NCBI GenBank assembly: GCA_014338405.1
Contig: JTDE01000148.1
Location: 286,462 to 350,461, forward strand
Origin: Paragonimus skrjabini miyazakii
Lineage: Eukaryota; Platyhelminthes; Trematoda; Plagiorchiida; Troglotrematidae
Reading direction: 5' to 3'
DNA length: 64,000 nucleotides
Under the pieces are notes generated by a model that worked only from the letters and a program-made list of their open reading frames with translations, was not told where the DNA came from and did not search any database. Below, piece by piece: positions 12,258 to 24,548 of this stretch; position 1 is the stretch's first letter, and every line of letters starts with the position of its first letter. Position numbers and translations under genes: made by a program.

Positions 12258-15200
12258 TAATGATTACTTAATTAACAGTTAATTCTTATCATCGAAGTTG
12301 AAGATTGGCATTTGATGCTACCACTGGTGTTGTCCAGTTCGTTTTATCAGCAGCGACTGAAAAGTGTAAGACCAACTGACTGTGATATTTTCAGTTGCAT
12401 AAACCGAGCAACAATGTGTTAATTGATACAGAGTTGCGATATCCAACCAAGCCTTGCAATATACGTTCTAAGACAATGTTATGTTCTCTTACTTGATAAC
12501 TAACTCTGGTGTACCCACAAGGGGTTATCCTCTCACATCTACTATGCTCGATATACATAGGTGAAATTCCATCACTAGAAGGTACCATGTTTTTACTGAC
12601 CCAGATAAGTTTGTTTCAAGGTCTCTTTTAGATACTTTCAAGTCAAATCTGTTGGGATATTGTTCGGTCGTAAAGAACGAGACTGTAAATGCTTACAACC
12701 AGTCCGTGAACGGATCGAAATTCTTGGTTTTCTACTGTCAGTGGTAACCGTTATACGGAACACATGAAACTGAACGGGGAAGTGTTTGTTTAGGATATGT
12801 CATGTCAGGAGATTTGGTATTCAGCTAGCTTGCAGTCATTTTGTAGCAGTTGTTACCAAACGTATTCGATGCTTTCGCAAAAGCCAAGCGACAAAATATT
12901 TATGGGGTTTGTTTGACAGTGTTTTCAATTCATCGTTTCACGTCAAGATTTATTAGCTCTAGTGTACTTCTGTGCATTTTTTGAAGAGAGATCTGAAGCT
13001 CTTAAACGGATCTGTAAAGTTCCTGGCCGGAGGTAGTGACATCACACGTCTTTATTCTATGTACATTAACAGGGAATCTCACCTGAAAACATGCCGGAAT
13101 ACCGGGTAAACAGTAAGCTTTCATTTTAAGACCGATCACAATAATTCCTCAATTCTGTACAGTGATCCATCCACAGGCTTTTGTACGCCCCTACCCAAAT
13201 GTCTACTATTTTGATAGGAAGTTTAGACAACCCTGAAAAGGTTTACCTAAATTTCATTAAGGGACTGGTAAAAATCGTATTACACTGGTTGTAAAATCTT
13301 ACGTTTTTAGTACAGCATGGCTTCATTTTTATTTTAACTAGCGTGGATCATGTATTTTTTCTCTACCAGTTATGCTGCTTTAAAACATATGATGTTAGTG
13401 ATGACTGGAGGTCACCCTCTCATAGGGGTGTCTAAACCGACTCCTCTATTTTTGTTCAATTAAACTGACACTAGGTAAGCCATGAAACATCTGTTGCCGC
13501 ACACCTCATCATTCAAAGCTTCATTTCTTCCATACCTCGTAAGGTACTCGTCAAACAATCACAATAAGACAATAAAGCTGTGAGAACCATTACTCAGCAT
13601 TCTGATGGTTGCTTTCAGTGCCGTTATGCCTTTTCAAAACAGTGTAAACTACTGATTTATCGGCTAATATTCCGCACAATTATCATGTACTTTGACATCA
13701 CGTCTTGCCTTCTAGAACGGTTGAGCACAGTTATCATTATTACTATTACTACCGTTGTTACATTCGTTCGGATGTATAGTTCTAAGTATGAGATGAATGT
13801 AGTCTAAATTTCCAGTATGGTTTGTGTACCCTTGAATCAATCCAATCAGGTTTGGTGCTAACCCATCGTGTTTGAAATATTTTTGTTGTTGTGAGTCTAA
13901 AACGTTTAGGATGTGCAAACAGTTCATAGATATGGCTATTCAGTGTTTTTTATCACATAATCAACTTTAGCTATTTGTGTAAAATAAGCATATATTGGAC
14001 CGTTCGCCGTTGTGACCTTTAAAATTATCACGTTATACGCAAAGTCTAATTCGTTTTTGATGTCCAACGTCGACTTGCAAATTAATGATCAACGCACCTT
14101 ATTGATAACTGTTAATGAAGGTTTGTTAAATAGTCTAGAGAAATTACTATCCGTTAAATTAGTGGTGATTCCGAAATATTTTTCAGTCCTCCTTGTACAC
14201 GATTGGGAATTCAATTATTTTATTACTTAACATTTTTTTCTCCTCAAAATTTAATTTTCATCAAAAGAAAATAGTTTCAACAACGTCCTGTATGATGAGA
14301 TCAACTATCTAGCACAATATGAGAAAGTCGTTAATTTTCGTTTAGAAATTATACAAACATATTTTGTTATTAAAGAAACCTACACAAATGATATTAAAAA
14401 ACCGATACGGTGATTCCGTTTCTTCACATAGTATTGAACATATTTTTTATAAAGCTGTCAGACTGGATGGCATCAATGAGAAAAAAACTGCATGTCTGAT
14501 TAAAGCTTTTTTGCTTTAATCAAGGTACGGTAGCAAAAGAAACATTGTGGATACGTCAAGGTAAGACGTGTAGCAGAAAAATAATAGCCATAGAGGTTTG
14601 AAAAAATAGACTGTTTAATTGAGAATGTGTCCAAGCGCACGAATGTTTTTGACTGAATGGGAGAGAGAATGATGTATGCGAATTCGTTACAAACTACTAC
14701 TGTACATAAATATTTGATTTTCGTTCTTGACTGTTGTTAAATAGCATTTTGTTAAGATGATCACTAAAACTGTTTGTCAACTTGAGGTCACGTCGAGGAC
14801 TAGCGATTGGGAACTAACATTGCAGTGTTGGATGGAATACAGAGAATAAATGGGTTCCGGTACACTCACAAGACGAGTGTCAGTGGCGTCCCCGGAATTG
14901 GCCAATCCGAATGCGCCAATTATCTGTGATCGAACCAACCTATTGAATTGACGTGGGTAGGCAAGAAGGAAAAATGTACATGGACTACATAAATTGTCGA
15001 ATTAGTCTAGTCTGATTATTTCTTTTTCACAAAACATCTCTCATTGTGGCCTATTGTAAAATATGTCCATCCCAGCGTAAAGTCCAAGAGTATACGTATT
15101 TGCCAGTGACGTGTACATCAGAATAGATGTTAGAATGTCGTAATAGAAGCCAACAAGTCAAACAACGGGACTATTCATACTATACTTAGCGAGTGCAACT

Positions 15201-15926
15201 AACTCGTTGATTGTGGCCTCAAATCGGAAATTCCGTGGTTTTTGTAATACTGACAGAGTTCTAGTGCTTGCATGTGTGATTAACTAATCGAAACACATCA
15301 TCTAAGGTTGCTTCCAGATATTCAGGGACCATTTAAAGAAAAGAATACAATAACCTATCAGATTTCTGAAAGGCAAAATAAAATGACCCCGGACGCATTA
15401 TAAAATTGGTTTACAAATAAAATTCAAAAGGAAAAATCTCATTTGCCGACTGATAGAATGCACTGTGTATAACTTGTAGGCTACTTCCTAACACTTACGT
15501 GAAGAACAACGTGAAACTAATCCCGTTAAAGTTGAGGATATCAATTATGATCTATGTACATCAGGGTTCCTATTATAGTACTGGACGATTATCTGTGTGT
15601 TCGTTCAACATTTCAGAGATCTGTAGTTCTGATGACAGGAAAACAGCTAGATTCTCGGTTTTACAAAGGTTTTACCAGATGGCGAGGTTTACAAAGATCG
15701 TACACACGTTTTTGCAAGTTTTTGACGATAGAATACTTATCTGTAATATGTGGGCTTGACGACAAACTGTACAATGCAATTTTGCAAGCATATAATACCG
15801 TGGCATAGAGGAATTGTCAGCTGGTTTCTAAAGTCTTCTCAGATGCCAACAGCGTTATGTAACATTGAGTGGAATATTGAAATTTAATTGAATTTCATTA
15901 AAAGAAATCATGGTGATTGCTGTTCA

Positions 15927-16337
15927 TTAATTTTGTGCGCATCGGTATAGAACACAATGCAAACTGTACACAACTTCAAGTATTCTCGAATGATTTTTGA
16001 GAAACGGAGGGCCAGAATATTCGTTTTTAAAATGGGGAATTTGTTCCGTAATTATAACGGACTGCTGAAACACGGACTTCGCAAATTTTTGTATTAACTG
16101 AGTGAGTGATGCAGTACCAGAGGCTTTTAGTAGAACACATCTGAGCTGTATATTCCGACGGTTTCTGGTAGTGCGATGAGCGGACCAAAACGCATGCATC
16201 ATGATGTAAACAGTTTTGTACACAAGCGGTGATTGATATTTTGAAGGGACTATGTAACGGAAACGTAGAGCTGCGGGTCGTTCATTTCCCTTTAGATCCA
16301 TTCGCTTATGAATGCAAGTCCATGGGCCTTTAGTCAT
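15927..16337 (-). CDS. 136-codon open frame, unrecognised
   Basis: One of the longer gap-free frames not explained by a repeat. It runs from ATG at 16337 to a TAA at 15927-15929. The product would be basic, with aromatic and hydrophobic clusters but no signal peptide, no clear transmembrane helix and no recognised motif. Codon choice looks moderately gene-like. It could be a single exon, a relic or chance. Confidence 0.18.
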   Translation of the reverse strand: MTKGPWTCIHKRMDLKGNERPAALRFRYIVPSKYQSPLVYKTVYIMMHAFWSAHRTTRNRRNIQLRCVLLKASGTASLTQLIQKFAKSVFQQSVIITEQIPHFKNEYSGPPFLKNHSRILEVVYSLHCVLYRCAQN

Positions 16338-17009
16338 TAGGACGTATGGTAAGAGAATCTGTTTACTGGTCTAAATTACAACGACCTGTATGTCGAAAAG
16401 GAAGCTTGAAACCAGTACTCTAGAAGTTTCCACGATTTAAAAAGTGGAAATCACACAATATTTTGAGGCCGTCTGGGTTTCAGCAAAATTCTTTTAAATA
16501 TTCTTTATCATCTGTATTATTCTGTTGGCTCACTGAGATGCATACAGAAATAAGCTGCTTATCAGTTGTTAATTGAAAACATTTTGGTTTAATTGGAAAA
16601 TTTGGTCACATCAACAGATGTTGCAATTTTCAAAGTAAAACACTCATAAACGTGCGTTAAAAGGAGGTTAATAGGAAGTTTGTTTTGTTCGGGTTTGACA
16701 ACATACGCGTGCATGCAATATTATGTTACCGGTAAGTAGAAATTAACCCAAATAATGCTCCATCGATATGAAATGTAGTCTTCAAGTATGTTCTGAAACT
16801 TGCCCAATTATTGACTTATTCAGGATTGCGATAGTGGTTATTATGTTGTTGGATTATCTATTTTTGGTGTGCGCATTTGTACTTAACATGTTTTATAACA
16901 GTAAAACATAAAAGTAACTTGTTGTAAAATTGAGTCGACCGTACGCATCAGATTTGTAACTCAGGCGCTGCATGGTAAAGGGCGCGACAAAGAAATAATC
17001 AAATTGGGG

Positions 17010-17205
17010 CATCATCATCATCATCATAGACAGTAATACATCAGTGATTCACACTTATGCTTAACTGCCACACAACCATGAAGAAGAAGAAGAAACAAAC
17101 CCTGTTTAGGAAGAGAGAAGAAAAAAGAGAAAGGAAAGGGGACCTAACCACTAAAAAAGAGCTACGTCTACATTCAAACATACAACATCAAGGCAACCTC
17201 AGTCT
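17010..17205 (-). mobile_element. RTE-like LINE, 3'-end fragment (truncated)
   Basis: On the minus strand this matches the last about 180 bp of the LINE at 18250-20596. It includes the (TGA)n tail, here a tcatca run at 17010-17028, then gtgtggcagttaagc in reverse, the long pyrimidine tract (purine on this strand, about 17080-17140), and the block at 17175-17193, whose partner starts near 20420. Only the 3' UTR remains. Extreme 5' truncation is normal for LINE insertions. The lysine-rich frame at 17057-17260 (+) is a by-product of the purine tract. Confidence 0.85.
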
Positions 17206-18249
17206 GGTTACCCAATGCGAAACTGGTCTACTGTATATCGGTGATAAGATGACCATGTAAACTGAGAATTCCCGCGTAAATAATTAGAGGACTTCGGATA
17301 GGTTGCACTAAGCACTTGTTACTCATGAGAAGAACCAGGGTTTACAAATGTACATTAACATTAAAAGTCACAGTCTTTGACTTGCACTGGCAACGTCATC
17401 GGTTGTAATGTGATCGGCGCAATACAGAGCAAGGAATATGGTGAATAACGCGGAAGGTAACATTGAAACTGTTTGCCCACTCCAGACGTGTTGTCTTGGA
17501 GTGACGTTGGATCAGTCTGTTGCTAGACTGTTCACTGTATCGGAGCTTGGATAAGTGATGAACTGATTAGATTTTTGCCACACAGTTTTCACTGAACACA
17601 AACAATCGATTAATCGATGAGATGACCATTCTGGTCATTCACTCTGAATGTTCATGAACGTAAAAATACGTTGAGCAATACTTATGTCTGAACCTAGAGA
17701 TCAGTTTACTTTTTATCGGGGGTCACTTAACGTGAGATACTTGAAAGCAGCGTTACCATTTAATTACATAGTCATTTCAAAGGTGCTTGTGTGAAAATCG
17801 AACCGATAATAATCCCACGGGGCGTGTATTTTAGTCTGTTAAAATTTGTCGGTCGACCTCTAATGGTATATGTCTTGGTTTGCAGTTTTGATCAGACAAA
17901 ACTGTTTAATCACCCAATCCAGTTCACGACATACGAAATAAAAAGTCTTCACTAACACCCGAAAATAGTTACCATCTCAGCGTATTCGTGCCAAACTTGT
18001 GCAGCGTTTGTTTTACTTGCTTGGCAGACTCAAAGCCACTGTTGACGACCTCGATATAGCTCGTTGTCGTTGTTGTATATGTATAAACAAACATCTCTCT
18101 GTCAGGTTTGCTCGAGTTTAAATGTGAGAAACCTTCCAACAAACCATGTGGGAGACTCCACTTCAACAGCAAAAAGGAGACACAAGCTTCTTGTGGTCAC
18201 AATGTTTTACCATCAGTGAAATATTAGTACCAAACCGGCTTAGAAAGCT
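17206..18249. other. Sequence between the two LINE copies
   Basis: No endonuclease motif of an RTE element was found here, so the long LINE copy is probably 5'-truncated near 18250. A minus-strand frame at 17969-18172 ends at a donor-like gtaact and has gene-like codon choice, but no family was recognised. The rest is unexplained. Confidence 0.4.
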
Positions 18250-18989
18250 GCTTGATTGGTACTCACCCCGAAGATCCTGATAACTGCTGGGCACAGATCT
18301 CACAGACCATTCAGAAAGCAGGTACTGTAGCATGCTGCAAAAGGGTACATGGGCTAAACAAACACTGAACTTCAGAGAAATCCCTGGAGTTGTTAGAAGC
18401 CAGACGGAACATTTCTCTCGGTAGTTCACACAATAAGTCTAAAACAGATATCCGTAGGAAGCTGAAACGTTGTCTGAAGGCCAATCGTTGAAAAAGTTAA
18501 GCCGATGGAAACCGGTTTTGTCCCAGGGAAAACCGGCAAACTATTCAGGCTTGTCCGTGTTACTGGTCTCAGGCGACCATCTGTCAGTGAAGCTATCAAC
18601 GAAGCAAATAGCACACTAATACATTATACGTCTAAAAGGTTAATGTGATGGGGGAATCAATCTGAGGGTCAGTTTGGCTGGCCTCCTGCTTCTATCCAGT
18701 TGCCTCCACAAACTTGTGATTTAGCACCCTGGTCAATAGACTTGGAACCACCCACTAAGACGGAGGTTCACAATTGCATTTCTCAAACGTAATAGAATTG
18801 CTGGTCCAGATGATCTCATGCCAGCACTTTCCGAAAAAGATAGACAGGTGTTAGTAAATGCCTTGATTCAGTTGTTTCAACTTGTGTGGGTGACGAAGAC
18901 TAGCCCTCCGTGCTGGGGTCACGCGATAATTGTTCCTATGTTCAAGAAGGGCAGCAAGAGCTCTTGAGTAAACCATTGGGAAATTAGTT

Positions 18990-19600
18990 TGAACCCAGTC
19001 ATTTCAATCGTTCCGGCATCCATTATACTTCTTCGACTCACTGCATTTCGGGAGGTAAACATTAGGGAAGAACAGGCAGGGTTCCGCTCTGGGCGGGGTG
19101 GTATAGATCACATTTGTACTCTTCGTCAAATTATGGAACAACGTCATGTGTACCGCCGGCCAAAAATTGCCGTACTTCTCGACTATAAAGGTGCGTTCGA
19201 TTCAATGGATCGATCTACGTTTTAGGGTCGCTTAAACGCAGGGTGTACTGATTTACTATGTGAGCTCACTGTCAGTCCTTTATTCCCAAACTTCAGATCA
19301 GGTTAGGATTTACGGTGAACCGTCTGACAATATCTGCACCAAGAGCAGCGTACGTCAAGGCTGCCCACTGTTCAGTTTCGTCATAGACTAAATAATGGAG
19401 GATTGTCTACGGCACTCACAAGATGCCGGCGTGGATCTCCTACTTGGTAGAAGACTGACTGATCTTGATTAGGCTGACGACAAGGTGTTGCTGTTTGACA
19501 ACTTTCAAGCAGCACAAGCAACGTTAAGTGCAATTTCACGTTCTGCTAAGTAATTCGGAATACACTTTGCACTCTAGAAATGCAAAGTGCTTCTGCAAGA
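18990..19600 (+). pseudogene. Reverse transcriptase core, inactivated
   Basis: This is the catalytic part of the LINE. The first catalytic aspartate region (FLDFKGAFDS-like) is conserved as LLDYKGAFDSMDR. The second catalytic box, normally YADD, reads stop-A-D-D, because TAG at 19470-19472 replaces the tyrosine codon. Further stops occur after DRSTF (19222-19224) and between FVID and IMED (about 19389-19391). The enzyme cannot be made as one product, so this copy is dead. Confidence 0.88.
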
Positions 19601-20273
19601 TTGCTGTGCTTACGTAGACTTAATGTTAGTTAATAAAATCATGGAGATTGTTGACCGATGTGTATACCTGGGAAGCTGCATCAGCGGCGGCGGTGAAGGT
19701 GTAGGGAATGAACTAGAGGCGCGTACTTCCAAGGCTAGAATGGTGTTTACTAATCTGAGGCATTTATGGCGACAGAAGGACATTTCTGTGAAGCTTAAGG
19801 GTCGCGTATATCAGACAGCAGTGAAGGCTGTATCACTATACGGCAGCGAAACCTGGCCACTCAGGGTACAGGACGTGTACTGTCTTCAGGTGTGTGACCA
19901 CAGATGTCTGTGTTCGATCGCTCGTATCGGATGGCACCAACGAGTGAGTAACGAGGAGGTTAGGATGCGGGTGTTTGACACTGATTATCGAACTAGTTCT
20001 TTCGTTCATTCCTTACACTTGAACAGACTTAGGTGGTTGGGTCATGTACTAAGGATGCCAGCTAGTCGTCTACCACATCGAGCACTGCTTGCTGACGCTG
20101 CGGTCGATTGGCGCAAGGTGCGAGGTGGACAGATGATGACCTGGCGTAGACAAATAGAGTCGTTCACAAAAGGGTTGGCTACTTTAGATCGGGTTCGTCT
20201 TCCGGGCTGGAGCTCTGGCGACTCACAGAGTCGATAGCTTGAGACGTTAGGTGAGATGGCGGATAACCGAGCT
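19587..20273 (+). pseudogene. LINE ORF2 C-terminal region, longest surviving frame
   Basis: A 216-codon open frame, the longest gap-free frame in the window. It covers the post-RT region of RTE-type ORF2. VDRCVYLGSCIS and SKARMVFTNLRHLWRQKDIS are followed by GRVYQTAVKAVSLYGSETWP, DHRCLCSIARIGW, LRWLGHVLRMPASRLPHRAL and RGGQMMTWRRQ. The frame stops at 20237, but the related protein would continue: LETLGEMADNRA is readable to about 20273 in another frame, a late frameshift. This region usually contributes to target-primed reverse transcription. Confidence 0.88.
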
Positions 20274-20596
20274 TAGTGCCGTGAATGTTGTTGTTGTTTG
20301 GTTCAGTTGTCTGTGAAGTGAGTGCACTTAATGACGCAGGGAAGTGAAAGCCATAAGGATGCTGTCTTGCTGATGACGCCTTACTTCCACTTACGGCTCG
20401 GTTGTTTGTTTGCAAGACGTAGGCACCTTGATGTTGTATGTTTGAATATAGACTTAGCTATTTTTAGTAGTTAGGTCCCTTTTTCTTCTCTTTCTTTTTT
20501 CTTCTCTCTTCCTATATAGGTTCTATTTCTCCGTGGGTGTGTGGCAGTTAAGCACCAGTGTGAACCACTGACGTATTGTTTTCTATGATGATGATG
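20274..20596 (+). repeat. LINE 3' UTR and simple-repeat tail
   Basis: Non-coding end of the LINE. A long pyrimidine tract (about 20477-20510, ccctttttcttctctttctt) precedes gtgtggcagttaagcacc and the tail tatgatgatgatgg. The reverse-complement partner at 17010-17205 fixes both the family 3' end and the ATG-type tail. Confidence 0.8.
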
Positions 20597-23500
20597 GGTA
20601 AATTAACCGCTTTTTTACTATCAGTCATGTGGATAGGAATTTGTTCATTTTCGAACAAACTTTTGAAAACGTATATATGGATATAGTTGGTGAAGTCAGT
20701 TCTGGCAATGTAATGCAGTGGTACACATGTTAGGCAATTTCATGCCAGATGCAGTTGAAAGATCATAAAATCAAATGTCCGCTCTTGATGCTGTGTTCTT
20801 GAGTAGGCATAGTCTGTTGTATGAAGCCGTACACGACGAAGCTTATGAACAGACGGTAAGGCAAACAGCCATCAAAACGATTTTTTTTTCACAGGACTGA
20901 GAAGTTATAGGCTCAACTTTTGTTGAGATGTAGAAATTTCTAGAGTTAATTTGAGCGACGCCTACTTTCACAATTTGTGTAAACAGTAGCACACATGTTG
21001 GAGCAGTTCGATTTAACTGCCTGTTTTTTCTCATTAGGTACATTCTTGTTAACTTTTAACGTTTCATCAAATTTGGGTGCACTCCAAATAGGTCACTTAC
21101 TTTGGTGATATTCTGATATCCGGTAACACCGATTCTGGTCAAATCCAAATATTTATCACTGTGGTTTACTGATTTACAGAGAAGAGGCTTAATGTAAATA
21201 GTCAATAATGTTTTTAAAGTTTAATAGATTTACGCAAAACCTGAGGGATCTTTCCATTAATGCCACTGTATCCGTCGAGGAAAACAGTGGGTCCCGCTAT
21301 TTACAAATGTGAGAAAAACTGGAAAATTGTGAATAAAAAGGAAAGAAATTGGCATACAGTAATATCACAATCGAACGTTGGAACACAATGCAATAAAATT
21401 TTGACTGATAAACAGAAACAATAACATGGGTACAACTGCTGAATGGGTGCTCACTGAATTCATAGAATGGGATTACCAGTTATGTATTTCGCGGTCAACT
21501 GGGGTCTTCAAAGTCGTAATCGATTCAACCACGAGAACGCAAAAGGCAATGTGGTCATCTGGCAAAATGATTCACTAAGTGTTCAGTCATGTTTAGCAGT
21601 AGGAAACCTGTTAAAGAAGGCTATGATGTCTGTAGGATTACTTGGACGAAGGTTAAATGTCTGCGATCAGTCGAACTTTCACTTATCACAGGCTTCATTG
21701 GGTCACAGGCCCCTTTCGATGTCCTAAATCTGCAAACAGTGAATAACTACTATATATTTTTAATGTAGAGAGACAAGCTCATTTGTTGGCAAAAGACGGT
21801 GCACAATGGAGATGATGAATCATTCATGGGGAAGGTTTCGTAAGTATTCCCTGAAGGTTGTAGTGCCATTTGTAGTTTAATTGCCATGACTGTACAAATT
21901 GTAAACAAACTTGTGTAGAATGTTGTTAGATCCCCATAGTGAGGTTGTTAGTTTACTGTGATTAAGGTAGTAATTATCTCGATTTTAGTTGGGTGTGCGC
22001 ACATCCGTTCTTTGATCATACTGAACGACAATTTGCTATCCAATTCTTATGTACCATATTCTTATTTCTTGCGTGTCTGTTACTGCTCACAGCCCATCCA
22101 CGTTAAAACGAAGCTAGTGAGTGCTGCACAACAAAACATTAGTATGTTGTGATCAACTTTGGAAGTGTTGACACAGTACGTACGCAGTTGCATATCACAT
22201 ACGGTAACTATACAGTCACCACTTTTCTATCAAGAAGTACGCGTTTTGTTCTGCCAAGGTATTCACCACAAAAACTGATGGGCTACTTTAGCTTGCCTCA
22301 TAAAATCCAGCAACACTTCTCTGTGATGCTTATTCGTGCGAGTAAAGTTTATATTTATCCTCAAAGTGGATCGTATAGCGAATAACATCTGATTCGCGGA
22401 TACTGACTCCAACCAAAACAGCTTGTTCTTAGTTGCATTTGCAATACATACTTGCAACAGTTGGTATGATAAACTTGCCCAAATGTTCGTGAAATAGCAG
22501 ACATTCGTAATTGCTCTACCACCCTACTGAGATTACGCCGGTGGAAGAGATCAAACTCGAAATATCCTTCTCACATGTTCACTTACACTATGCAACAGAG
22601 TTTACCAAACAAGTCAGTAGATCGCGTAGATCGCGTGCCAAGTAACCCACGCAGTGTATCTCAGTAAGATCAGTGCACTGGTGAAAATTTTAGAAACAAT
22701 CTGGTTGACTAATTGTTGTCGTGAAAAGCGTTTGTTCAGGCTTCTTGCCGATCCTCACCTCAACCCAGTCGGATCGATGGTCAACCTGTGCAGTTGAGTT
22801 AATAACCTGGGGTGGCGGAACAGGTGTATATGCCGTAAGGTGCATCACAAGTGAACAACCGTATGACGATCGGGTACCTCTTCTCTCGGTGGTGGAAACT
22901 AATAACGTTAACGTATTATCAGGATCACAGAACGCTGTTGACCCTCAAATTTCATCTGATGGGTTATTCCACCTGACTCCCGAATGATTCTGCTTTCTAG
23001 TGGGTGATTTGTGGCAGAGGATAGTCCGTTTTTGGTCTTACTTGACCAAAACGAGACAACCTACAATGTGTCTTGATAATCACACTTTTTCAGAAAGCTT
23101 CGGGACCCAGAGCAAAACTTGAACGGTTGTTTGCATACCGCGTAAAGACATAGTTGCAAACAGGACTCAGATAACACTGTTGATGAACCACCAACCAATA
23201 GTTCAAGATTTTTTTTACAAAGTAAAGCGACTAGGACAATGTAAAGTGCAAGCACGTTCTCTCACCTGCCACCAATCACTCATCTCGCATGTTTAGGTCA
23301 TTTCGACAGACAATATTATCGCCCCAATCGATCCGTCTGCGTTTATTTTGACTTGACTGTAGCTTAAGATGTAGTCACGGTCCCACGGTTTTCATTTTGT
23401 TTTGATGAGTGGAAAGCAGCTTACTGAGGACACGTCTAAACGACGGCTAAGGAGTTGAAATGGCTCTGTCTACTGATTCACAGAGCGTGCCAAAATGAAA

Positions 23501-24548
23501 TAGGTGTATGGGTCCAACGTGTGGCCGTAATCTGTAGTAGTGTGTGCAAACGTGACACACACACGTTTGTCTGTGACTCACCCTAGTGGTAAGAGAATTA
23601 AATTTGTCTTGCTGAACTGTGAGCTTAGTGGAAACTACGTATAGTCCCTTCTTGACACTCTTTTATGGTTGAACGACGCCGTATTAGGATGTAGGAGTTC
23701 TCTGATAATCTTTATGGTGCAGTAGTTTGATTACCTGGTGAGGCTTTCCCTATCAACTTCCCACTTGACAGTTTGCTCAACCTTCATCCTGGCCATAACC
23801 TTAAATGAGTCTACAGATCATTTCATCTCGTTGGGTACTGTTTGTTCAAAGCTTTTGATCACTTCAGACTTAGTGCGACAGGATGATAGTGTTCAGAGCT
23901 GAATCGGGTGCAGCACAGCAACTTGTACTATATACTTCAGAGCACTCAAGGTATACCAGTTCGTATTTACTTCAGACGTGAACAACGACGTATCAATTAC
24001 GTGATTGCAAGGTTAGCTCATGCAGAAACTAGTAGGTTTTATCCATAAATCGCTGAAGATTCGTAATTGGACGTAGTTAATGGTGTGGCAGGTAATTTGG
24101 ACGTTGTTTAGACCCAGGAACAGTTTGAAGCACTGGAGGTTTTTGGCTTCTCGATGACCCAAAACAATGAAACATAACTCAGAGAAAACTGAAAACTACA
24201 ATTACACTCAGGTGACTTCCTCAGTCATCTGAAAAACGAAATAAAAACATATGATCAACAGACAAGGAAAAGTACCAGACAGGAATGCAACCCAAGGAGC
24301 ATCTATACCTTCACAATGTCAGACAAAATAAATGGCCTAGGGCTGTGAACCCGATATACGAACGATCCCAAACATCAGAGCATGGTTGGTTCAGAATACC
24401 ACGGTGCTACTGAATAAATTGACAAGACAGATAGCGAGGACTCTCTATTCTAAATAATGTCTGTGTGGTAAACCCAGTAAAGTTATGGAACGTCCCTGCC
24501 AACAGTTCTCATCAAGAAAGGGGAACAGGAACACCGGGTTCACTGCAG
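20597..24548. other. Anonymous interval, one terminal-exon candidate
   Basis: Apart from the candidate at 22769-22987, nothing was recognised. An 8-bp-stem hairpin caaacgtg/cacgtttg lies near 23549-23574. Two overlapping plus frames near 21426-21727 both look gene-like by eye, which shows how unreliable that impression is here. Confidence 0.4.
22769..22987 (+). CDS. Candidate 3'-terminal exon, no known family
   Basis: The frame opens right after a strong acceptor-like site with a pyrimidine-rich tract (about 22738-22768, ending caacccag). It reads 72 codons to a TGA at 22985-22987. Codon choice is strikingly gene-like, and residues include ELITWGGGTGVYAVRC and SVVETNNVNVLSG. No domain was recognised. 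A gtaagg at 22836-22841 could make it an internal exon instead. No phase-matched upstream exon was found. Confidence 0.25.
   Translation, partial: SDRWSTCAVELITWGGGTGVYAVRCITSEQPYDDRVPLLSVVETNNVNVLSGSQNAVDPQISSDGLFHLTPE

Larger units (their letters stand above)
9591..17009. other. Anonymous interval, candidate exons only
   Basis: No mobile element was recognised. The sequence is AT-richer around 14.0-14.5 kb. Low-confidence exon or frame candidates are listed separately at 10770-10969, 12040-12257 and 15927-16337. A short ATT/ACT-rich simple repeat lies near 13731-13755. Confidence 0.4.
18250..20596 (+). mobile_element. RTE-like non-LTR retrotransposon, degenerate, 5'-truncated
   Basis: Decayed ORF2-type reverse transcriptase element. 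In order it keeps: a linker between endonuclease and RT (from about 18270, EDPDNCWAQISQTIQ, then LELLEARRNI and LKRCLKANR to about 18492); RT fingers with RIAGPDD (about 18792) and MFKKGSK; REEQAGFRSGRG and LDYKGAFDSMDR (to 19224); SSVRQGCPLF near 19345-19375; the catalytic ADD box (19473-19481); and a C-terminal domain, 19587-20273, with SLYGSETWP and LRWLGHVLRMP. Stop codons and frame changes interrupt it. No endonuclease domain is visible. The 3' UTR follows to a pyrimidine tract and an ATG-repeat tail at 20584-20597. RTE clade is inferred from the overall pattern and the tandem-repeat tail. Confidence 0.9.

Noticed and set aside
17057..17260. Lysine/arginine-rich frame resembling a nuclear protein
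   Set aside because: It is the purine strand of the LINE 3' UTR pyrimidine tract.
17010..20596. Single twin-primed LINE insertion with inverted 5' part
   Set aside because: The inverted piece contains the 3' UTR and tail, not 5' sequence, so two insertions are needed.
21426..21727. Two overlapping plus-strand frames that both look coding
   Set aside because: They cannot both be right, no splice or homology evidence separates them, and they illustrate chance coding appearance.
23549..23574. Hairpin caaacgtg/cacgtttg as a regulatory element or terminator
   Set aside because: It is an isolated short palindrome next to a CA-rich run, with no adjacent gene.
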